Positions 30,852-41,590 are shown, counted from the stretch's first letter. The stretch is 64,000 nt of DNA from Epithemia pelagica (GCA_946965045.2 OX337230.1:3596001-3660000), one strand, 5' to 3'. Program-made: numbers and translations. Notes: generated by a model from the letters alone, not told the origin.

Positions 30852-30916
30852 ATGGTGCACTAGAGCTAGCATTTATAAGTTATCCGTAAGGCCGTTCCTA
30901 TAGCATCGACAAAACC

Positions 30917-30991
30917 AAACCTGAAGCGTGACACGTCACTAGAAACCCGGAAATATGACGTCAAATCCGGGTTTTCTGTCATTTCAGGTTT
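30917..30991. promoter_or_regulatory. Nested palindrome centred on a TGACGTCA (CRE-like) site
   Basis: AACCCGGA (30944-30951) pairs with TCCGGGTT (30966-30973), and AAACCTGAA (30917-30925) with TTCAGGTTT (30983-30991). TGACGTCA at 30956-30963 lies in the central loop. TGACGT motifs bind bZIP factors and act as CO2/cAMP-responsive elements in Phaeodactylum; use here is unproven. Confidence 0.45.
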
Positions 30992-31411
30992 TGCAACGAC
31001 AAAAGCTGAGCGCAGGTTTTGTAATTTTTTTAACCCTCCAAACCAATTTTTACCATTAGGGATAATCCGAAATGACATTAGGGATAGTGTTCTATCTATG
31101 CTAGTGTATGTTTTTCCTACAGAAATGACAAATGACGGTTACTATATGCGCGGTGCGCGTTCGACTTCAACGGTCACCCTACTTGTAACCCCAATGAGGC
31201 TACATGAAACATGCGGGCTTGATGTCCTACTTTCAAAACTTTTAGTATTCAACTATTAAAAGTGAATATGGGGACTGTTGGGGGCCTTGGGGGAATGCAG
31301 CGCGGAATCGGGTTTTGGTTTTGCCGGTGCTATAGGACGGCGAAACGCGCCAAAACTGAATTCAGTGATCACATTCCATCTTCTCCTTCTTCTCCTTCTT
31401 AATACGCTGTT

Positions 31412-31585
31412 TCATCTTCTTCTTCTCTTTCGGGTCAGCTCGAGGTAGAAGACAAACTTCTGACGTCGGATCTCCTGGCGGATACGCTGCCGCAAGATGT
31501 CCGGATGAAATTTGCGATACTGCGGTCGCGAGTTCCAGAAGTCGGATGGACTCAGACTTTCATGAACCTTAATGGGGCATGACAT
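31412..31585 (-). CDS. Small basic protein fragment with an SRPQYRKFHPDILRQRI-type motif
   Basis: 57 residues from an internal Met; the frame is open further upstream to 31765 but that part looks non-coding. The stretch SDFWNSRPQYRKFHPD, followed by a basic, Gln/Arg-rich RQEIRRQKF, resembles a short motif I associate with many diatom hypothetical proteins. It is probably a remnant of a larger gene. Function unknown. Confidence 0.3.
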   Translation of the reverse strand: MSCPIKVHESLSPSDFWNSRPQYRKFHPDILRQRIRQEIRRQKFVFYLELTRKRRRR

Positions 31586-31750
31586 GAAATGTCTTCTGCC
31601 TGTCGGGAAAGTCGCATTTTTGTCGTACTTTGTCGATTTTGCCGGGTGTCCCTGCTGTGCGAGCGGGATCAGCACGACACAACACCACCAAGGCACCGCA
31701 AGCAGCAACAGCAGCAGCCGCACACCGATTGATCGTATATTTCGAGCACA

Positions 31751-33365
31751 ATGTCTGGCGACCAATTGATGGAAATCGACGTCGAGCTCTCCGTTGGCCT
31801 ACAAGAAATATTGGAAGCAGGTCAGTTTTCCAAATGCAAGATTGACCTCACAACACTTTTCGATGCAAACGGAAATCTGAACGCTGAGGTTGGTGAATTT
31901 TTTCAGCTATCGTGCCTGGGAGCGCTACGTAAGACTTCCACCCATTTTGTGCCTGATCGAATATATGTTCGTTCGGAAATGAAAGATCTTTTCCCTGGTC
32001 TGTTGATTAAAAGAGACCAGGATGAGCGCAGGAAAATTCTTACTGGATCTCCGGGGATTGGCAAGTCGGTCCTTTTCTTCTTAGCGGCCCTGCGTTGCCA
32101 ATTGCTACCACAGAATGCCAACAAGAAAGTTGCCTACATACGCAAGGTCGATGAAGAACCAGTTTCTTACTATTTGATGGAGCCTGGATCATCTGGAAAC
32201 TCTGTGAAGATGATATATTCCCAGAATATTGAACCAAGCGACCACGAGAATCTCTTCGTCATGTTTAAGGAGTTCCGTGGTTACACGAACAAGATAAAGA
32301 ACGAGGACTATGTGGCGTTCGTGGATGGCCCAAATCATAACCAAAAGATGGATTTGCTGAACAACGGTTTTGACTTTCTTTGCACTTCGGGTGGGTGGCC
32401 CACCCCTTCTCAAAGTGCAATTTTTGTGGAAGATGCCATAATTTTAGGTGCCTGGAAGGAAGTCCCTGAAAAAAGTGATGCTACTTATGGGTCAAACCGA
32501 GGAACAAGCCCAAACTATTTACACACTGTCTGGCGGTCGAATCCGCTTGGCTATCTGGGGCATGCAAAAGGAAGGTGGAATTGATCGAATCAAGCAGTGG
32601 TACGACCGGCTGATTGAAGGCATCGAGTCAGAAACAGTGCTTTTGGCCGTAACAAGGCTCGATTCTTCTGCATCTTCAAAGAGCAGCGACAGGTTGCGCT
32701 CCCGTTTTCTCAATTATGATGGAAAGGAGAACAGTCTGTTGATAGTTGACTCTCTATATGCAATGACTAAGCTGAGAGACAAGGTCAGCTTCGAACATTT
32801 GTTTGAATCCTACAATTTGGCTAGAGCTTGTGGTCTCAGCTCTGCACGGGGTTGGTTTTTCGAGGAAATTATGCATTTGTGGTTCAGACAAAACAGGGAA
32901 CCTACCGGTACCATCCAGGGCTGGGTGAGAAGTCAGGGTACCAGTTCTGAAGGCATCCTGGCACTGGTTGGCCGGAATATTTATTGGATACCTGTCACAT
33001 CCAATTTTGCTAACATTGACGCGGCTGTTCTTAATGGCAGGGTCTTGCTGTGTCTTCAGTACACTGTCCAGACTAAGCATGGCTTTGACCCGCACACATT
33101 CTGGGAGTCCTTTGCCAGTAAGGTGCACAGCAAGGCTGAGACTTCCTTTGATTCTGTTGAGATTTGGTTTGTCTCCCCGAGTGATACCAATTTCCACAAC
33201 GACCATGTCAGCTACAGCCAGTTCATTTCTGGTGGATCTCTCAGCCGAGGTGAAGCCAAGAATATCCACATTTCATTTCTCACTGCAGAGGTGTTGTGTG
33301 CAAGCGCAAGCCAGCTGGGAGATAGTGTACCTCAATTGGAATTCCTTAGGAGTGAAAGTGCATGA
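31751..33365 (+). pseudogene. Crinkler/RHS-type P-loop ATPase with nuclease-like C-terminus (one frameshift)
   Basis: Two overlapping frames together cover one gene of about 540 residues. Frame 1 (31751-32584) has Walker A GSPGIGKSV, a Walker B-like YVAFVDGP and the typical PTPSQSAIF region. Frame 2 (32448-33365) continues with LSGGRIRLAIW (the family's GGxxR motif) and SARGWFFEEIMHLW (GxxFE motif). It then has a DAAV...LQYTV segment resembling the degenerate restriction-endonuclease fold of Crinkler/RHS proteins. The shift lies near 32455-32480, in a run of C and A bases; it could be a pseudogene mutation or a sequencing error. Known of the family: nucleus-targeted effectors or selfish-element proteins combining a P-loop ATPase and a nuclease. 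Role here unknown. Confidence 0.7.
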
Positions 33366-33403
33366 GAAAGAGACACAACCAAACTGTTGCGTGCTTGATA
33401 ACA

Positions 33404-33792
33404 TCAGCTGCACGCGCGATTTCGTATTTCGTTGATGCCAGTGACGACGCAGTGAAAATGTACCAGTAACCGGCAGTTAAGATAGCGAAACAATAGAGCT
33501 CTCACATTTGCCTGTCCTGTCTCAGGATGGACCAAATTCTTCTCATTGGGTCTGTGCAGCTTCTCCTCGTCATCCTCTAAGTGCCAATGAATCAATTGTC
33601 GCTTGTGCGTTCCTTCGTCGCCCTTGACTTCCTCCCTCATCAACGTCGTCTCTTCGATGATGTCAGACGCCTCCATGACAGTGTCAACAAACAACACTCC
33701 ATTTGGCGTACCCCTTCGAAGACCATCCATGATCCCGTGTTCTACTGTGGCCGCAAAGTTTATGCATTGGTTTGGCGGGCCCTCGTTTGGCT
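33404..33792 (-). CDS. Possible degenerate gene fragment, unrecognised
   Basis: A minus-strand frame open from a stop at ~33791-33793 down to 33404, with coding-like acidic composition and a CINFAATVEHGIMDG segment near its start. Internal Met at 33730. It lies between the frameshifted Crinkler-like gene and a pseudogene. No family recognised; it may be chance. Confidence 0.25.
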
Positions 33793-33984
33793 AGCTCTGT
33801 TTCGTAGGTGGGTTCAGCAGTCTGAGGCAGGTGGAGGAGCCCATCCTGAGCCTTCGTTCTGGCCGTCACTGGTAGATACGCAGTCAAAAGCAACAGACCT
33901 GAACCTTGTATGGAGAGAAGGCTCACTGATGTGTGCTTTGGTGCGTCGCTAAAGTCCAAGGGTAAGGGTGGGAAGATGGATGTG

Positions 33985-34550
33985 GTTGCAATGCACGTGG
34001 ATTTCAATCGGTCAAAGTTTCGCTGACAAGGTCCAAACAAGGTCCATTGACGTGCGTTCTCGTGGTGATTGTGTTGGCTGGCCTGTCGGTGCATGGGCCA
34101 TGATCCATCCAGGTGCCACGGTGGAAAGCGATTGGACCTTGTTGTTGGGCCTGCTTGTGGGCGTGCCGCTGGGATTTCTCATCCGATTAGTGCTCGGGGT
34201 CTTTGCCTGGTGTGGAACCACAATCTCCAACAAATTATTGCGTCGTTCCGGGACGAAGTTTTGACGCATGGCTACGAGGTGGAGCTGGATATTGACCGCT
34301 ACTACAGTGGTTGCTATCCGGACCTTAAAATGTGCGTTTCGTGGAGGTGGCGAACCAGGAGACCATGGAACAACAGCCGGTCACAAAGTAGTATGGTTGG
34401 GTCTACGTCAGAAATGACGACGAACACTGGACCTGCGACGATGAGTCATCCGTGGCGCCACTCGAAGAACCACCCATGGATCCTGCTGCTCCAAGAGTTT
34501 GAGTGTTGTGGTGTGCCCCAAAAGTTTGTGCGGATCCTCCCAAACCATGG
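33985..34550 (+). pseudogene. Degenerate copy of the two-helix membrane protein gene
   Basis: It matches the coding sequence of the gene at 49754-50404 from its central part to just past its stop. Recognisable pieces include AWAMIHPGATVES, LLVGVPLGFLI and THGYEVELDID, spread over different frames by small indels. The 5' part is missing. Confidence 0.75.
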
Positions 34551-34989
34551 CGATATCCTCGTATCCCATGGACGACAGAAATTCCCTTTTCGTCGTCGTC
34601 CCCATGGTGATTTTCGTCCTCCAAATCATGATGAAACTAGGGGAACTCCTCCACTACTGCAGGATTTAGAACAAGGCAAACTTGATCCATGGTCCTCTGT
34701 AGCTCTCCGTCCAAAGTCTTTTTCTCGACATCACGAATGCGGGGTCATTGAGAAGAATGCACAGTTTGTCCTTCAGGAACTGCTGTCCGAGTTAGACGTA
34801 TCTGCGCTCGATGGAATCATTCTTTGTACCCAGAACTAAAGAAATCTTTTTCGTTTCTGATCCATCCTCTACTACTAAGATAGAGCTTTATACGCAATAT
34901 GTCTCTTGAACCCCCGAGAAGCACAGTACTCCTACTGAAAACCCTTATAAATCCCGGATGTTCAACGTCCCCACGTCCACAAAAAAATG
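34551..34989. other. Intergenic region without a convincing gene
   Basis: A frame open to 34839 on the plus strand continues from the pseudogene (segment LQDLEQGKLDPW), but no family or start supports it. Confidence 0.4.
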
Positions 34990-35421
34990 CTAACGGCCAT
35001 TCTTGTTGGCAGACCCAATGGTGATCTCTTGAGCCAGGATTCTGGCTTCTTGAGCGTTGAGACGATCGGAGACAGTGGTGAGGCGATCGGACACGCCGAT
35101 GAAGCGATTCGATATACCCACAGTATTCGTCTGCAGGCAAATAATAGTCGCCCCAAACAGGGAGATCATAAGGCCCCCCAGCCCAAACCCTAGCCCGATC
35201 GTCATTCGATCAATGACTCGATCAAATTTAGCATCGGCTCGATCAAATTTAGCATCGACTTTATCAAATTTAGCATCCGAGTGGTCCTTGAATTCCCTGA
35301 GTCCAACGCTCAACTTCTCGAGGTTGCGACTAATATTCGATAGTTCCTTTGATAAGTTGGGCGTCTTATCTTCTTGGGCCATGGCTGTGGATTTATGGCG
35401 GCCAACACGACGACTATACAT
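34990..35421 (-). CDS. Small coiled-coil membrane protein with DAKFD repeats
   Basis: 143 residues from the ATG at 35421; the frame is open to 35580 but has no upstream ATG. The N-terminus (MYSRRVGRHKSTAMAQ) is basic and resembles a mitochondrial presequence. The middle has three DAKFD-type heptad-like repeats (DAKFDKV, DAKFDRA, DAKFDRV), predicted coiled coil. Next comes one hydrophobic helix (GLGFGLGGLMISLFGATII), then a second coiled stretch. Such DAKFD coils occur in many small bacterial and organellar proteins, including coiled-coil membrane regulators. Mitochondrial location is inferred. A copy of the GGGGTGAG hairpin lies just upstream (35570-35647). Confidence 0.5.
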   Translation of the reverse strand: MYSRRVGRHKSTAMAQEDKTPNLSKELSNISRNLEKLSVGLREFKDHSDAKFDKVDAKFDRADAKFDRVIDRMTIGLGFGLGGLMISLFGATIICLQTNTVGISNRFIGVSDRLTTVSDRLNAQEARILAQEITIGSANKNGR

Positions 35422-35568
35422 GGTGAGAGCCCGTTGGCTAATGCGGCGGTGAGAAATCACCTCATGGCGCAACAAAGGATGAATGGTAAGGGTACGCAGT
35501 TGCAAAAGTGAAGAGTTGTTAGTGACGACTTGTCGCAACAAGAGTGGGGATGGGAGGAGCAAGCAAGA

Positions 35569-36274
35569 GGGTAGCCCCTAGCGGAAGGTGAGACCTGGTT
35601 GATCGTGATTGACAGACAGACCAAGAGCATTCTGAATCTCACCCCCAAGGCGCGACTGGCGATTTTCCGACTTTGACCCAAACTCACAACAACCACAACG
35701 CAAACACCACGAGGCCCATCTTGCTGTGGTTGTAACAAGGTCCATCAAATCAGTTGCTCTTGCAATGATTTGGATCATGCCGCCATGGAAATACAACAGA
35801 TTGGTGCTGTTCCTCTTTCGTTGTCTTAGGTCGTGGAAGTATGCTTGGAATTGTCACCGTCGTCATCATGGAATTGTCACCGTCGTCATCATCGTCCAAT
35901 GGGGGAAATTATTCACTTGACCACTCAATGATTTTCGCAAGCGGTGAGGCATCCTACTTGATTGCCCAACAAACGAAGCAGTGTTGCAACGGTTGTTGCT
36001 GGTGGCTTCAATACTGCTTGGTATGGACGTTTCCTGGGCCTCCGCATCACCATACGCCTCTCGAACCTCGTACTGGGACCGACGGTGTCGCTTGTGTGAC
36101 GAACAGGACTTGGAGGACGACATGGTAGGCTGTTGCACCTCCACCCACCGTGGTGGATACAGTGAATGTGTGCAATGAAATTTTGGTTTGGGTCAAAGTG
36201 GGCCGTGGGGGTGAGTTTCAGATTGCACCTTTACCCATTCACGAGCAGGACTCACCCTTCCGCTAGGGGGTAGC
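35569..36274. mobile_element. Putative TIR element of ~0.7 kb built from GGGGTGAG hairpin ends
   Basis: Its two ends are imperfect inverted copies of ~75-120 bp: left arm ~35569-35690, right arm ~36185-36274. Shared pieces include CCTAGCGGAAG, the GGGGGTGAG/CTCACCC stem, TTCAGA, and GTTTGGGTCAAAGT. The interior has a 23-bp tandem duplication (35847-35892) and no clear ORF. A target-site duplication could not be defined. Hairpins of the same type occur alone at ~41274-41350 and 60933-61006. Confidence 0.5.
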
Positions 36275-36370
36275 AAGATGGGAGCAGGGTTGATGTGGAG
36301 TAGCGTGGCCGATGCTGGACAGACTTCGGCGACTGACATTCCAGGTACGACCGACCCGCCTCGTCGCTAC
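36275..36370. other. Gap between two TIR elements
   Basis: Short unannotated spacer; no signal recognised. Confidence 0.4.
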
Positions 36371-36980
36371 TAAGGGCTGGGTAAGCCGATCCATGTTCGG
36401 CTAAGTAGGCTCAGTACATTAAGCTACGTAGAGTACATAAAATCAGATAGTACACGTCACGCCGGAAATGGTCGGAATTTCAAAAAAATGCAAAAACGCT
36501 CGACAATGATGGCGAGATCCGGTGACGCCGTATGCATTCACCCATGCATCGCATAAACATCCAACCACCGTAAGTCCTTTGCCTTTACCTTTGAAATTGT
36601 TGTCTGAAATTACAGAAGATTTGCCAAGTTGGCTGAAAAGGTACGCTCATTTTTCTGCAGTGATGAAATCGAACGACCGCCCTAACTCATTCATTTTTCA
36701 AGGGTGCCTGAATCAAAGTGAAAGCAAAGTTGCTCTAGTAGTAAAGATTCTTATTGTAAAAGTGATTCAGGCAGGCTCAATTATTGAGGAAGTTATGGCC
36801 ATGGGGGTGACGGCTTCCACCATTGTCGAGTGATGGCTTCCAATTTGCATTGTTTCTCGTGGCAGCAAGTTTTCAATTTGAGACCATCCGCCCCACTTGT
36901 TACACTGATGAAAATAGTACTACGTAAATTAATGTACTGAGCCTACTTAGCCGAACATGGATCGGCTTACCCAGCCCTTA
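36371..36980. mobile_element. MITE-like non-autonomous DNA transposon with 52-bp perfect TIRs
   Basis: The ends from 36371 and up to 36980 are exact inverted copies over 52 bp (about 61 bp with two mismatches). With a TA target duplication (36371-36372 / 36979-36980) the element is 36373-36978, 606 bp. Each TIR contains its own AGCCGA/TCGGCT stem. No transposase; the 103-residue frame inside looks spurious. TA targets suggest a Tc1/mariner- or PIF-like source, but the outer flanks (GCCTCG / CGAGGC) are also partly inverted, so the true end could lie slightly further out. Confidence 0.8.
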
Positions 36981-37155
36981 GTCGCGAGGCGAACATCCGA
37001 TTTCGTTCCCTCTGTTCCACGATTTGGATATGACATATGACCGAATGCGTGAAAAGAGTTTTCACCTTTCACCCTTCTGGATTCCAACACCCTTTCCGGC
37101 CTAAAACGAGTTCAAGACGATCGCAACGATCATTAGGACCTTTCAGGAAACCACA

Positions 37156-37179
37156 CTAGCTAGCTAGCTAGCTAGCTAG
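37156..37179. repeat. (CTAG)6 microsatellite
   Basis: Six perfect CTAG tetramers, a self-complementary repeat able to form hairpins. Confidence 0.9.
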
Positions 37180-37724
37180 TTTATTTTGCTCGCAGACTTT
37201 CACCATGACCTTTCTGGATGCCATCCCTTTTATCGACAAGGAAACAACGAATCTTCACTCGTGGAGGATCTGTTGTTGTTTCTCAGCAGGATCAGGATCC
37301 GCACGACCAGAACCCCAACGCTTCTTTTTCTTGTGGTGGTGGTGGTCGTGCCCCTGGGATGGATTCAGCCTCTTCCTCCAAGGCTGAAAGGAGGTGGATC
37401 GTTTGACAACATTACTCGTACGCTGCTCTCTCGTCTGACTCTGAAATCCAAGAGATCCCCCCCCCCCCCCCCCTCGTGACTGGAAGAACACAAGTCCAAC
37501 AAGAAGATCAAGCCCAAGATCACAGCGAAAGATCTGAAATTGCAATCTACCGCTCACCACCCAGCTTGAGAGGAGACGACAGTCCCAACGTCGACACCAC
37601 TGAATGATTGGATGTTACGACAACCACGCAAGTAAGATCGGAGAGGAAATGGACCCGCCCGCAGGAGGAACGAGGAACCGGGGCAGATCCAGAAGTGGGG
37701 TGTATTCTTCTGGTGTGGCGGTCC

Positions 37725-37760
37725 AGGAATGATTGTTCGAACAAGACCTCCCCATCCGGG
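37725..37760 (-). pseudogene. Possible patatin fragment (GWGGL region)
   Basis: On the minus strand it reads DLPGWGGLVRT in one frame, close to the patatin DFPGWGGLFRG, with a ~21-bp near-identical stretch. Short; chance cannot be excluded. Confidence 0.35.
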
Positions 37761-38070
37761 AAGATCCAAACGAACGCCAAACAAAAAGCTTATTCAGCTT
37801 CATACCACATATATACATATACATGGTTGGACAGAACACTGCATCGAAATGGTTCAACCTTCTTTTCTTGCCCTTGAGTACCGAATCGTAGACTGCCCTC
37901 TCCTCTTGCGTCTCTCTATAACACAAAGCCCTATTTTATAACTATGTATTGGAGTAGCTAGATATGGAACGTCAATCTGTTCTAGGTAGTAGTAGTATCC
38001 CAAAGCCTATGGAAAGAACACGAATGGTTCTTCTTCCAGTCCTGTGGATTCGATCGTTGGAGCCTTTTTT

Positions 38071-39066
38071 TTATTCGAAGGCACCCACCTCGTCGTTGTT
38101 GAGAAACATTTTGAGACTCAGCGACGAGGATGGCAGAGTGAGTTTGTCCTTGGTAAAGTAGGAACTGGGATTGGACACATGCACGGCCGTGGCCAATTTT
38201 TGCATTGAGGTTGCCATGGCTTGTTTGGTGAATTCGTTCCGATCCGACAGGGCACAGACGCCCGCGCAACCCTTATCGGTCAAATCGCAATGCCCCATGT
38301 TCCTGCCGCTTTCCTCCAATTGAATTTGATACAAGACGCGATAGTCCGGCGAGGATTGTTCATAGCCATATTTGCCACCCGCATTTACCGTCACTCGACA
38401 GGTATCTTGCGAATTGCCCCACATGACGGTCGGAATCGAGGTCAAATCCAAACCACTCCAGGGTTGAGCATTGGAAGGAAGACGTCGGTATTCCGGTTCC
38501 AATCCCACCACGCCATGAATGGTCAGTTCCGATGACGATCCTTGTTCTTGACTGACTTGGAGGACCACTTCTCCCACAGTCAAGGACGAGGCCGAATGAC
38601 CGCCCAAAATAAATTTGGTGGGAACATTGTCACACACTTGATGCACATGAGAGGCAATATTGGCTTGGACGTACACGGCCAAGTTGTAGAGTTTGTCGCG
38701 GGGGTCCTTGTCCCACCCCCACCAGGCTTGTTTAAAAGGATTGTTGGGTCGATGATCGGCCACCACAACGGCAATACTCGTCCCACGAGCCGTCACGGTG
38801 GACAGGGTGGAATAATCGCCCACCGACATGGCCGTCCCCACGGCAATCATGACCACGGTATCAATGCAATTGACGGTTTCATCATAGGCGACGCGAATCA
38901 AGCCTTGAGTACGAGAGTTGGGAGGCACCAAGACACCCTTGTCATCTTCCGGATGAAAGACGACCGTTTCGGTGGCCCGAGCGACTCGAATGGATGCCGA
39001 GAGGGCCAAGAAAACCAAGAACAAGGTGGGGAGTCGGAGAAGCGAGGAACCAAAGACAGTCTTCAT
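38071..39066 (-). CDS. Secreted alpha/beta-hydrolase-like protein (copy A)
   Basis: 331 residues, with a signal peptide over ~residues 8-31. The core has a nucleophile-elbow-like GGHSASS (Ser), Asp candidates in GNSQDTC, and a His in MGHCDLT, consistent with a Ser-Asp-His triad. Several Cys suggest disulfides. The family covers lipases, esterases and dienelactone-hydrolase-like enzymes; substrate unknown. It is divergently paired with copy B (39655-40812) and closely related to it. A third copy is a pseudogene at 48480-49203. Confidence 0.8.
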   Translation of the reverse strand: MKTVFGSSLLRLPTLFLVFLALSASIRVARATETVVFHPEDDKGVLVPPNSRTQGLIRVAYDETVNCIDTVVMIAVGTAMSVGDYSTLSTVTARGTSIAVVVADHRPNNPFKQAWWGWDKDPRDKLYNLAVYVQANIASHVHQVCDNVPTKFILGGHSASSLTVGEVVLQVSQEQGSSSELTIHGVVGLEPEYRRLPSNAQPWSGLDLTSIPTVMWGNSQDTCRVTVNAGGKYGYEQSSPDYRVLYQIQLEESGRNMGHCDLTDKGCAGVCALSDRNEFTKQAMATSMQKLATAVHVSNPSSYFTKDKLTLPSSSLSLKMFLNNDEVGAFE

Positions 39067-39654
39067 GGTTGTCGTTGTCGTTATTGTCTAATAGATATAG
39101 AGATGGTTGTGCTTTCGTCGTTATTATTTGTGACACTCTGCCAATGATGATGACCTCACAATTGGCTCGTCGCAATCCTCTTCTTTAGTAATCACGATTT
39201 TTCCAAGACAGGGTCTTGTGCCTTCTGCATAATATCTATCTCGAGACGAACCCAACAAGGCAAAAAAGATCGCGAGAGCAAAGATACCTCAACCTGGATC
39301 GGTCGCACAAATCTCCAGAGACACATCCAAAAATCCGGTCTTTTTTCCACTAAAATCTACGTGTTTGTGTCGACGAGAAAAGAGGGATGACTTTTTTCCA
39401 AAGTACAGTACTCTGGAGAGAATTTTGGAATTTGGAGCATTTTTCGGGGAAAAAGCCACTGCCAATACTGACGTGATGTTCGTCAAGAAGTGCAAGAAAA
39501 GACAGGAGTCCTCGGCTTGTTCAACGGCTGCTCGGGAGAGTAATGAACCGACGTGTGTTGTTTTCGCTGTCCTGCTCCAAACAAGGTCGCAATTCGTACT
39601 GTAGCAGTAGTAAGATCGTATCAGTCAGTCGTCATCGATAATAGAGACCGCCTA
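39067..39654. promoter_or_regulatory. Shared intergenic region of the divergent alpha/beta-hydrolase pair
   Basis: About 590 bp between two oppositely oriented paralogous starts; it may hold a bidirectional promoter. No further signal identified. Confidence 0.4.
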
Positions 39655-40812
39655 ATGAAGAACCAGAATTCGACTCGATCGCTGGGGCACCGTCGTCGGT
39701 GTCGCCCTGTTGGTTCGTCGTGGGTGGACAAACGGTCATGGTTGTGTGTGATGCCGGTAGTCCTAGCAATACTGGGCCTCCTCCTTCTCCCTGTTACAAC
39801 ACGGGCCGCGGTGGTCTTTGATCCGGACGATGACAAGGGTGTCATGGTGCCTCCAACCAACTCTCGGACGCAGGGCTTGATTCGCGTCGCCTACGACGAA
39901 ACCAGTCCTTGTATTGACACGGTCGTCATGATTGCCGTGGGGACGGCCATGTCGGTGGGCGATTATTCCATCTTGTCGCGTCTCACGGCCCAAGGGACGA
40001 GCATTGCTGTCGTGGTGGCCGATCATCGACCCAACAATCTTTTTAAACAAGCCTGGGTGAATTGGGATACCGATCCCCGCGACCGACTCTTGGCCTTGGC
40101 CATGTATGTGCAAAACAATATTGGGTTTCATGTCCATCACGTGTGTGCCGACCGCAAGACCCATTTCATTTTGGGTGGTCATTCGGCGTCGGCCTTGACA
40201 GTGGGAGAAGTCTTGTTGGAAGTCCATCGGGGAACCAAATCCTATCTCAAGGTGGATGGTGTCGTGGGATTGGATCCAGAATATCGACGATTGCCCATTT
40301 CTCCCCAAATGTGGAACGAATTGGATTTGACGCACATTCCCTCGGTCATGTGGGGTCATTCGCAAGATTCCTGTCAGGTCATGGTCAATACGGGCGGCAA
40401 ATATGGCTACGAAAAATCCTCGCCGTATTACCGTGTCTTGTATCAAATGCAATGGGAGGGACCGCAAAATCAAGGCCATTGCGATTTGACCAATGACGGA
40501 TGCATGGCCTTGGCTTCCATTCCCGGTGTGGGATCCATTCCCATTTGTGTTCTGTCCGATCGACATGCCAGTACCAAACAACTCATGGCCTTGTCGATTC
40601 AAAAATTGGCCACGGCCGTCGATCGACCCGATCCCAGTGCCTTTTTTGAAGAACAAAAACGAGAGGCCCAAACCTCCTTTGCCGGTACGCCTCGTGATCT
40701 CAAGGTGTTTTGGAATACCGATACCGTCGACTTTTCCGCACGGGCCCAAGACGGAGGAGGAAACCACCGAGGAGGAGGAGCAGGACGACTCCGGATTCCG
40801 CCTCCTCATTAA
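39655..40812 (+). CDS. Secreted alpha/beta-hydrolase-like protein (copy B)
   Basis: 385 residues from the ATG at 39655; a later ATG at 39751 would begin right at the hydrophobic signal segment (MPVVLAILGLLLLPV) and is also possible. The frame extends upstream to 39553 but lacks a better start. It shares with copy A the GGHSASALTVGEV nucleophile region, GHSQDSC, and a GHCDLT His. It differs at the C-terminus, which is longer and ends in a Gly/Arg-rich tail. Role as a secreted hydrolase is inferred. Confidence 0.8.
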   Translation: MKNQNSTRSLGHRRRCRPVGSSWVDKRSWLCVMPVVLAILGLLLLPVTTRAAVVFDPDDDKGVMVPPTNSRTQGLIRVAYDETSPCIDTVVMIAVGTAMSVGDYSILSRLTAQGTSIAVVVADHRPNNLFKQAWVNWDTDPRDRLLALAMYVQNNIGFHVHHVCADRKTHFILGGHSASALTVGEVLLEVHRGTKSYLKVDGVVGLDPEYRRLPISPQMWNELDLTHIPSVMWGHSQDSCQVMVNTGGKYGYEKSSPYYRVLYQMQWEGPQNQGHCDLTNDGCMALASIPGVGSIPICVLSDRHASTKQLMALSIQKLATAVDRPDPSAFFEEQKREAQTSFAGTPRDLKVFWNTDTVDFSARAQDGGGNHRGGGAGRLRIPPPH

Positions 40813-41590
40813 ATTCAACCACAACCACAAGAATATACAAGTGTCCAGAGGGACCGATTGCCCGCGGTACTGCAGTGTTTCCTTCCAATAGCCACCACCA
40901 AACACTATTTATCGATTGGAACAACGGTATGTTCCTTTTCCTTTACCAGAAAAGAAGAAGAAGAATGGGGGATTCCATCTCTATTGTACATACATTCACA
41001 CACTTTAATATCTACGAATACATCTACTATGAGAGGTTCTGTGGAATAGTGGCGCAACAGAGGCACTGTGGAATAGTGGCGCAATACGGGAACTGGGTGC
41101 ACACCATGGCCATGGTGGCGGCGATTGACATACATTGGTCAAGTCACTCCGAAAACTGTGGGATGATTGAGTAGGTAGGTCCCTATCATCTTTTAGCTTC
41201 CTTGTGGAATGCAATGATCCATAGTGACTCCAATTGGCTTACCATCATAGAGTATCCAAGTCGACTCCATTTGGGTGACCATCAAATTGGTTCTGTGTCA
41301 CCAAAAGAACGACACACATGCGACCCAACTACTCACCCCCAGTGGGGGTAATCGTAGGTCCTCCTCGCCCCACCCAATTCTCGGCAGTTTGCGACCGTCC
41401 GTCGGCGGGATATACTCAAACCCAGAAAACTCAAGTTTTCTCTCGAATTCGTCGCAGTGAGAGTAAGATGTGTACCATTACAATCAGCCCCGGTGTTGCA
41501 TCCATGCCAGCGACGACGTGAATTGCTTGCTTGTTATTACTCGCAGGACCCCCCATCGTAGACAAAACTTGAGCGTGTTTTCTCCTGAGG
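40813..41590. other. Intergenic region with small direct repeats and a hairpin
   Basis: No gene seen. It holds a duplicated CTGTGGAATAGTGGCGCAA (41039 and 41066), an imperfect 37-bp direct repeat (41227 and 41263) and the hairpin module at 41274-41350. A possible 5'-UTR intron, GTAAGA at 41463 to CAG at 41546, could precede the Crinkler-like gene. Confidence 0.4.
41274..41350. repeat. Solo GGGTGA/CTCACCC hairpin module
   Basis: It shares with 60933-61006 the string ACGACACA..TGCGAC..AACTACTCACCCC, followed by GGGGGTA. Located ~240 bp upstream of the intact Crinkler-like gene. Confidence 0.5.

Larger units (their letters stand above)
30431..31411. other. Gene-poor region with phased heptamers and palindromes
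   Basis: I see no protein gene. It contains degenerate CTACTC-type repeats (~30590-30620 and ~30655), the heptamer cluster at 30740-30851, and the palindrome at 30917-30991. A CTT-rich tract is at ~31380-31430. Confidence 0.5.
36981..38070. other. Gene-poor region with simple repeats and possible relics
   Basis: No confident gene. It holds a (CTAG)6 run (37156-37179) and a C-tract (~37455-37475). A cluster of short overlapping frames after an ACC-ATG at ~37205 may be a decayed gene. A minus-strand segment near 37730-37755 resembles the patatin GWGGL region. Confidence 0.4.

Noticed and set aside
32448-32584. Programmed frameshift in the Crinkler-like gene
   Set aside because: No slippery site plus structure is evident; a one-base indel in a C/A-rich run is simpler.
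35866-36144. 92-residue minus-strand ORF inside the 0.7-kb TIR element
   Set aside because: No family or start support; it crosses the 23-bp tandem duplication.
36522-36833. 103-residue ORF inside the MITE as a transposase remnant
   Set aside because: No transposase motif is visible, and composition looks random.
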